Shown in pieces: positions 43,499-46,376 of a stretch of 46,376 nucleotides of DNA. The first letter of the stretch is position 1. Every line of letters begins with the position of its first letter. The stretch is from Lentihominibacter faecis (GTDB taxonomy: Bacteria; Bacillota; Clostridia; Peptostreptococcales; Anaerovoracaceae), in assembly GCF_014306095.1 (NCBI RefSeq), contig NZ_JACRWC010000105.1, forward strand, positions 1 through 46,376, in the 5' to 3' direction. The notes under the pieces were generated by a model, which was given only the letters and a program-made list of their open reading frames with translations, did not search any database and was not told where the DNA came from. The position numbers were made by a program, and so were the translations under genes.

Positions 43499-43540
43499 GA
43501 GAAATCACCTCTCTTTTCAAATCTGTTTTTGATTGTTTAC

Positions 43541-43546
43541 AGTATA
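43541..43546 (-). promoter_or_regulatory. -10 element for amt
   Basis: On the minus strand TATACT about 43 bp upstream of the amt ATG. The corresponding -35 (TTTTCT) is poor, and a tandem palindrome begins next to it. Confidence 0.45.
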
Positions 43547-43571
43547 AAAGAAAGGTCAAAAAAAGAAAATA

Positions 43572-43609
43572 CAGGGAAACCCTGATACCTTATGGGGAAA
43601 TCCCTGATT
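43572..43609. promoter_or_regulatory. Tandem palindromes upstream of amt, candidate NarL-type regulator operator
   Basis: CAGGGAAACCCTG (43572-43584) is a perfect 13-bp palindrome. A second similar site, GGGGAAATCCCTGAT, spans about 43594-43608. Their 22-bp spacing is about two helical turns. With the TATACT above, their centres fall near -44 and -66, the positions used by activators of this class. The adjacent response regulator is the natural candidate to bind them. Confidence 0.55.
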
Positions 43610-43670
43610 TTTTGTCGAGACCGCTGCCGGAAGCATAGCGTCGAAGTTTCTGCAAAGCTTTTGCAGGGCG

Positions 43671-44315
43671 TTATGGTTCGATGATGTGGTTCCTTACTGC
43701 AAAGAGCACCAGCTCGGTGATGTTCTTGAAGTTGTGCTTTCGCATGATGTTGGCGCGATGTGTTTCTACAGTTTTTACGGAGATGGCGAGCATATCAGCG
43801 ATCTCCCGGTTGCTGTAGCCTTCGGCCAGCAGTTTTAAAATCTCATGCTCCCGCCCGGAAAGTTCGCCAGGTTCTTTTTCTGTAGACAGAAAGCCTGACA
43901 GCATCATCGGCGTCAAAGCGTTGGAAACGTAGATCTCATCGTTCATAACGGTGCGGATCGCAGTAGCCAGTTCTTCAAAGGCATTTTCTTTTAGGATGTA
44001 GCCGCGGCATCCGCTGTGGAATGCTTTGGAGAGCATTTCTTCGCTTTTATGCATGGTCAGAAAGATGATGCGGATGTCAGGAAACGCCTTTACGATCGCT
44101 TTTGCAGTATCAAATCCATTTCGTTTCGGCATGGAAATATCCATCAGCAGCACATCCGGCTGCTCTTCGATAAAACGGCTTTCCAGTTCCAGCCCGTTTT
44201 CAGCCTGTCCGATGACGGTGAAGTCATCTTCCTGAGAAAGGAGCAATTCCAATGATTCTCGAAGGATCTTGTGGTCATCTGCGAGAAAAATTTTGATATT
44301 ATTGGTTTCTTCCAT
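43671..44315 (-). CDS. NarL/FixJ-type response regulator of the ammonium module
   Basis: 214 residues. The receiver has the acidic pair (FLADDHKIL), phospho-acceptor Asp59 (LLMDISMP) and Lys (YILKENAF). The LuxR-type HTH is C-terminal (LSGREHEILKLLAEGYSNRE, then ISVKTVETHRANIMRK). It is a transcription factor activated by the upstream kinase. ATG 44315 has GGAGGT 8 nt upstream and lies 17 bp inside the end of the Amt-kinase gene, so they are coupled. Its probable target is the downstream amt gene. Confidence 0.95.
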   Translation of the reverse strand: MEETNNIKIFLADDHKILRESLELLLSQEDDFTVIGQAENGLELESRFIEEQPDVLLMDISMPKRNGFDTAKAIVKAFPDIRIIFLTMHKSEEMLSKAFHSGCRGYILKENAFEELATAIRTVMNDEIYVSNALTPMMLSGFLSTEKEPGELSGREHEILKLLAEGYSNREIADMLAISVKTVETHRANIMRKHNFKNITELVLFAVRNHIIEP

Positions 44316-46173
44316 GATGTGGCACCTCCATGATGATTTCCGTTCCTTTTCCTTCCATGCTGTAGAGATGGAAGGTTCCACCCAGCATTTTGACACGGTC
44401 GTTCATTGACGGGATACCGACGCCAAGCTGTTCAGATTCAGGGTTAAAGCCAATGCCGTCATCTTTGATGCGGATGGTGTAGAATCCGATCCGCTGACTG
44501 CTTTGACCGGTGACTACGGCTTCTTTTGCCTGGGCGTGTTTGACTACGTTGGTAAGGGATTCCTGCACCAGTCGGTAGAGATTCAGCTCTACGGTTTCAT
44601 CGAAATCCGGCAGAGGATCTATCAGGTTCAGGCGGCAGGTAAAATCGTCGATCTGATCCAGGTTTTCAGTCATGGCAGACAGCCCGGCTTTCAAACCGCC
44701 TTTTTCAAGTGCTTCCGGTTTCAGGTTGTTCAGGACATTGCGCATTTCTTTCAGAGAAAGATCGGCAAGATCAGCTGCTTTTTCTGCAGTTTTCTGTAAC
44801 GATGGATTCTCGCTTTTTTTCGCCTGCATTTTCCCCATGCCGAGAATCACTTTCAAGGCGGAGAGACTCTGCCCTACACCATCGTGGAGATCCTTGGCCA
44901 GTCTCTTTTTTTCCTGCTCTTCGGTAACGGCCAGAAGCCGGGTCTGCTTGCGGAGGAGATCATTTTTTTCTTGTATCTCCTGTTCGTAAGATGATGTTTC
45001 GATGTAGTTCTGCCAGGAGTAGATATCGCTGAATTCTACGATGTTGAGTCCTTTTTCTTCTTCTTCTTTTGTGACGCGAAGACCTGTCGTGTGTTTCATC
45101 AACAGGAACACGATAAAGGATATGCCGAAGGATGCGGAGAAGCAGATGCATGCTCCGATAATCTGTACTCCGAACTGTTCCAGCCGGCTGTCGGTCGGAA
45201 GTGCAGAAACCGGGATACAGAAGGGCAGTGCAAGGATCCCGGTCAGCCCGCCGATCAGATGCACCGGGATCACATTGACTACATCATCAATGTGGAGTTT
45301 TTCCAGAAGCACCGATGTGAGATCCGCCAGGATCCCGGCGATAAATCCCACGATCATAGCGGCCCAGAAACTGCAGTAGGCAGACAAAGCGGTTATGGAG
45401 ACCAGTCCGCTGAGAACTCCGTTGAACAGCGAAATCAGATATCCGCCATTGCGTTTCAGAAGCAGGTTGCTGCAAAGTGCTCCCAGAGTCCCGTAAGCTG
45501 CTCCCATACAGGTGTTTAAAAATACTTTTGACAGTGCAGGATCTCCAGGGCGGATGCAGCCTCCGTTGAATCCGAACCAGCCAAACCACAGGATGAATAC
45601 CCCTAAAACGGCCAGAGGAATATTGGATTTACCGGTGTGCTGCCTGCTGCGGCTTCCCACGGCCAGCAGTCCGGCCAGTGCGACAAAACCGGCAGTCATA
45701 TGTACTACGCTGGCTCCGGCAAAGTCGAGGAATCCCAGCTTTTCCAGCCAGGAGGCGTTTCCGCTGAGATGACTGCCCCAGGCCAATCTGCCAAAGAGAG
45801 GATAGATCAGGGCGGCGCTGACGGCACCGGCGACAAGCAGCGGCGCCAGTTTTGTGCGCTCAGAGAGAGCCCCTGCGAATATAGTGACAGAAACTGCCGC
45901 GAACATGATCTGCAGGAATACAAATGCAGTTTCTGCAGAAGAATCGGCTGAAAAAATGGTTGCCCCGAACATCATCGGGAACCCCACCAGGGAAAACAGT
46001 ACGATCGAGATAGTCAGATTGAAGATGTTCTCGATGGCCACGGAAATCACATTTTTACTTTGTACAAGACCGGCTTCGTAGCAGGTGAATCCGGCCTGCA
46101 TAAAAAAAACGAAGCAGGCACAGACCAGCATCCATAGAGTATCGGTCGCTGTGAATGACGCAAGGGTGTTCAT
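44299..46173 (-). CDS. Ammonium transporter-histidine kinase fusion (ammonium sensor kinase)
   Basis: 624 residues. Residues 1-375 are an Amt fold with 11 helices and both channel histidines, His158 (ASVVHMTAG) and His305 (VIPVHLIGG), plus FGWFGFNGGC. A coiled linker leads to a HisKA_3 kinase: the H-box RLAKDLHDGVGQSL with phospho-acceptor His430, then a HATPase domain with ESLTNVVKHAQA and DDGIGFNPES. It has the parts of a receptor in which the Amt domain binds ammonium and controls kinase output. Amt-kinase fusions are known (Kuenenia Amt5), where the channel does not transport. Here the retained twin histidines suggest ammonium binding, but transport is untested. It starts at ATG 46173 with AAAAGGAG upstream. 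The NarL regulator gene overlaps its end, and amt follows. Confidence 0.95.
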   Translation of the reverse strand: MNTLASFTATDTLWMLVCACFVFFMQAGFTCYEAGLVQSKNVISVAIENIFNLTISIVLFSLVGFPMMFGATIFSADSSAETAFVFLQIMFAAVSVTIFAGALSERTKLAPLLVAGAVSAALIYPLFGRLAWGSHLSGNASWLEKLGFLDFAGASVVHMTAGFVALAGLLAVGSRSRQHTGKSNIPLAVLGVFILWFGWFGFNGGCIRPGDPALSKVFLNTCMGAAYGTLGALCSNLLLKRNGGYLISLFNGVLSGLVSITALSAYCSFWAAMIVGFIAGILADLTSVLLEKLHIDDVVNVIPVHLIGGLTGILALPFCIPVSALPTDSRLEQFGVQIIGACICFSASFGISFIVFLLMKHTTGLRVTKEEEEKGLNIVEFSDIYSWQNYIETSSYEQEIQEKNDLLRKQTRLLAVTEEQEKKRLAKDLHDGVGQSLSALKVILGMGKMQAKKSENPSLQKTAEKAADLADLSLKEMRNVLNNLKPEALEKGGLKAGLSAMTENLDQIDDFTCRLNLIDPLPDFDETVELNLYRLVQESLTNVVKHAQAKEAVVTGQSSQRIGFYTIRIKDDGIGFNPESEQLGVGIPSMNDRVKMLGGTFHLYSMEGKGTEIIMEVPHHGRNQ

Positions 46174-46250
46174 ATTGGGCTCCTTTTCTTTGATATTTCT
46201 ATTTTACACCAAAATCTGCCGGGAAAGAAGAGGTTTTGGCTGATGAATTC

Positions 46251-46280
46251 TTGACAGCGGCTTATGACAGGTAGTATAGT
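46251..46280 (+). promoter_or_regulatory. Promoter for the gene cut at the contig end
   Basis: TTGACA (46251-46256), an 18-bp spacer and TATAGT (46275-46280). A strong ribosome site (AGGAGGT, 46344-46350) and an ATG follow. Confidence 0.75.
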
Positions 46281-46356
46281 TGAATGGACTGAAGATTTGC
46301 CGGAAATCCAGGTAAATTCACTGTATAAATTTGATTTAGACACAGGAGGTAATAAG

Positions 46357-46367
46357 ATGGCTTGTTT
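46357..46367 (+). CDS. Start of an unidentified gene, cut at contig end
   Basis: ATG 46357 follows AGGAGGT at 6 nt and a good promoter, so a gene starts here. Only Met-Ala-Cys-Phe or so is genomic; the last 9 bases of the contig (46368-46376) match adapter. Its product cannot be named. Its position upstream of and divergent from the Amt-kinase makes it a candidate for nitrogen control (for example a PII protein), but that is speculative. Confidence 0.6.
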
Positions 46368-46376
46368 CTGTCTCTT
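46368..46376 (+). other. Partial Nextera adapter at contig end
   Basis: CTGTCTCTT equals the first nine bases of the reverse-complement mosaic end, mirroring the full adapter at the left end. A chance match at the very end of a contig that also starts with adapter is unlikely. Confidence 0.85.

Overview
The window is one complete assembled contig, not a slice of a closed chromosome. Bases 5-37 are the 33-nt Nextera read-1 transposon adapter, and the last 9 bases match the start of the reverse-complement mosaic end. The first and last genes are therefore cut by library fragments, not by biology. Gene content points to an anaerobic, moderate-GC Bacillota of class Clostridia: a glycyl radical enzyme, a CIRCE-controlled small heat-shock protein, a DAP-type MurE, unfused CoaB and CoaC, strong AGGAGG ribosome sites, LytTR regulators and tRNAs with encoded CCA. 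Family and genus cannot be fixed from sequence alone.

Layout. 0-3.7 kb: a 5'-truncated TPR protein, then a MATE exporter behind a perfect consensus promoter and a structured leader. 3.7-5.2 kb: an AT-rich AbiE type IV toxin-antitoxin pair. 5.2-5.9 kb: hsp20 with its promoter inside a CIRCE operator. 5.9-15 kb: a signalling region with two paralogous LytTR response regulators flanking a minus-strand operon of three paralogous membrane receptors and one small GHKL ATPase. It also holds a hypothetical gene, a cysteine-synthase-like gene, a heptad-repeat coiled-coil protein and an XRE regulator. 15-16.6 kb: a membrane metallophosphoesterase and a small membrane protein. 16.6-23.8 kb: a glycyl radical enzyme plus amino acid permease, an AraC regulator with a GH39-like tail, and an aldo/keto reductase. 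23.9-32.5 kb: an envelope operon of murE, two ABC-FtsX fusions, a polysaccharide-type flippase and a DUF368/PopT carrier-lipid flippase. 32.6-38.9 kb: tRNA-Glu, a lipoprotein, coaB-coaC-thrC, mgsA, and an ECF S-component with a class V aminotransferase. 38.9-39.6 kb: a gene-free nested inverted-repeat element and tRNA-Ser. 39.9-42.2 kb: a PHP phosphoesterase and three XRE regulators. 42.2-46.2 kb: an ammonium module with an Amt-histidine kinase fusion sensor, a NarL-type regulator and an Amt transporter. A new gene starts at the contig end.

The most unusual system is the receptor operon at 6.69-11.1 kb. Three receptors keep an AgrC-like phospho-acceptor His box (RHDLSNHLA) but have lost the ATP-binding N and G boxes. 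The fourth protein keeps those boxes (NLLDNAIEA, GLGIG), but by manual alignment the phospho-acceptor His is replaced by Gly. The two kinds of protein are degenerate in complementary halves, which suggests a histidine kinase split in trans: one ATPase serving three receptors and two LytTR regulators. Other points of note are the glycyl radical enzyme with C-x-Q where C-x-E is usual and no activase nearby, AraC-like direct repeats with 21-bp period before its promoter, tandem palindromes with 22-bp period before amt, and the 39-kb repeat element.
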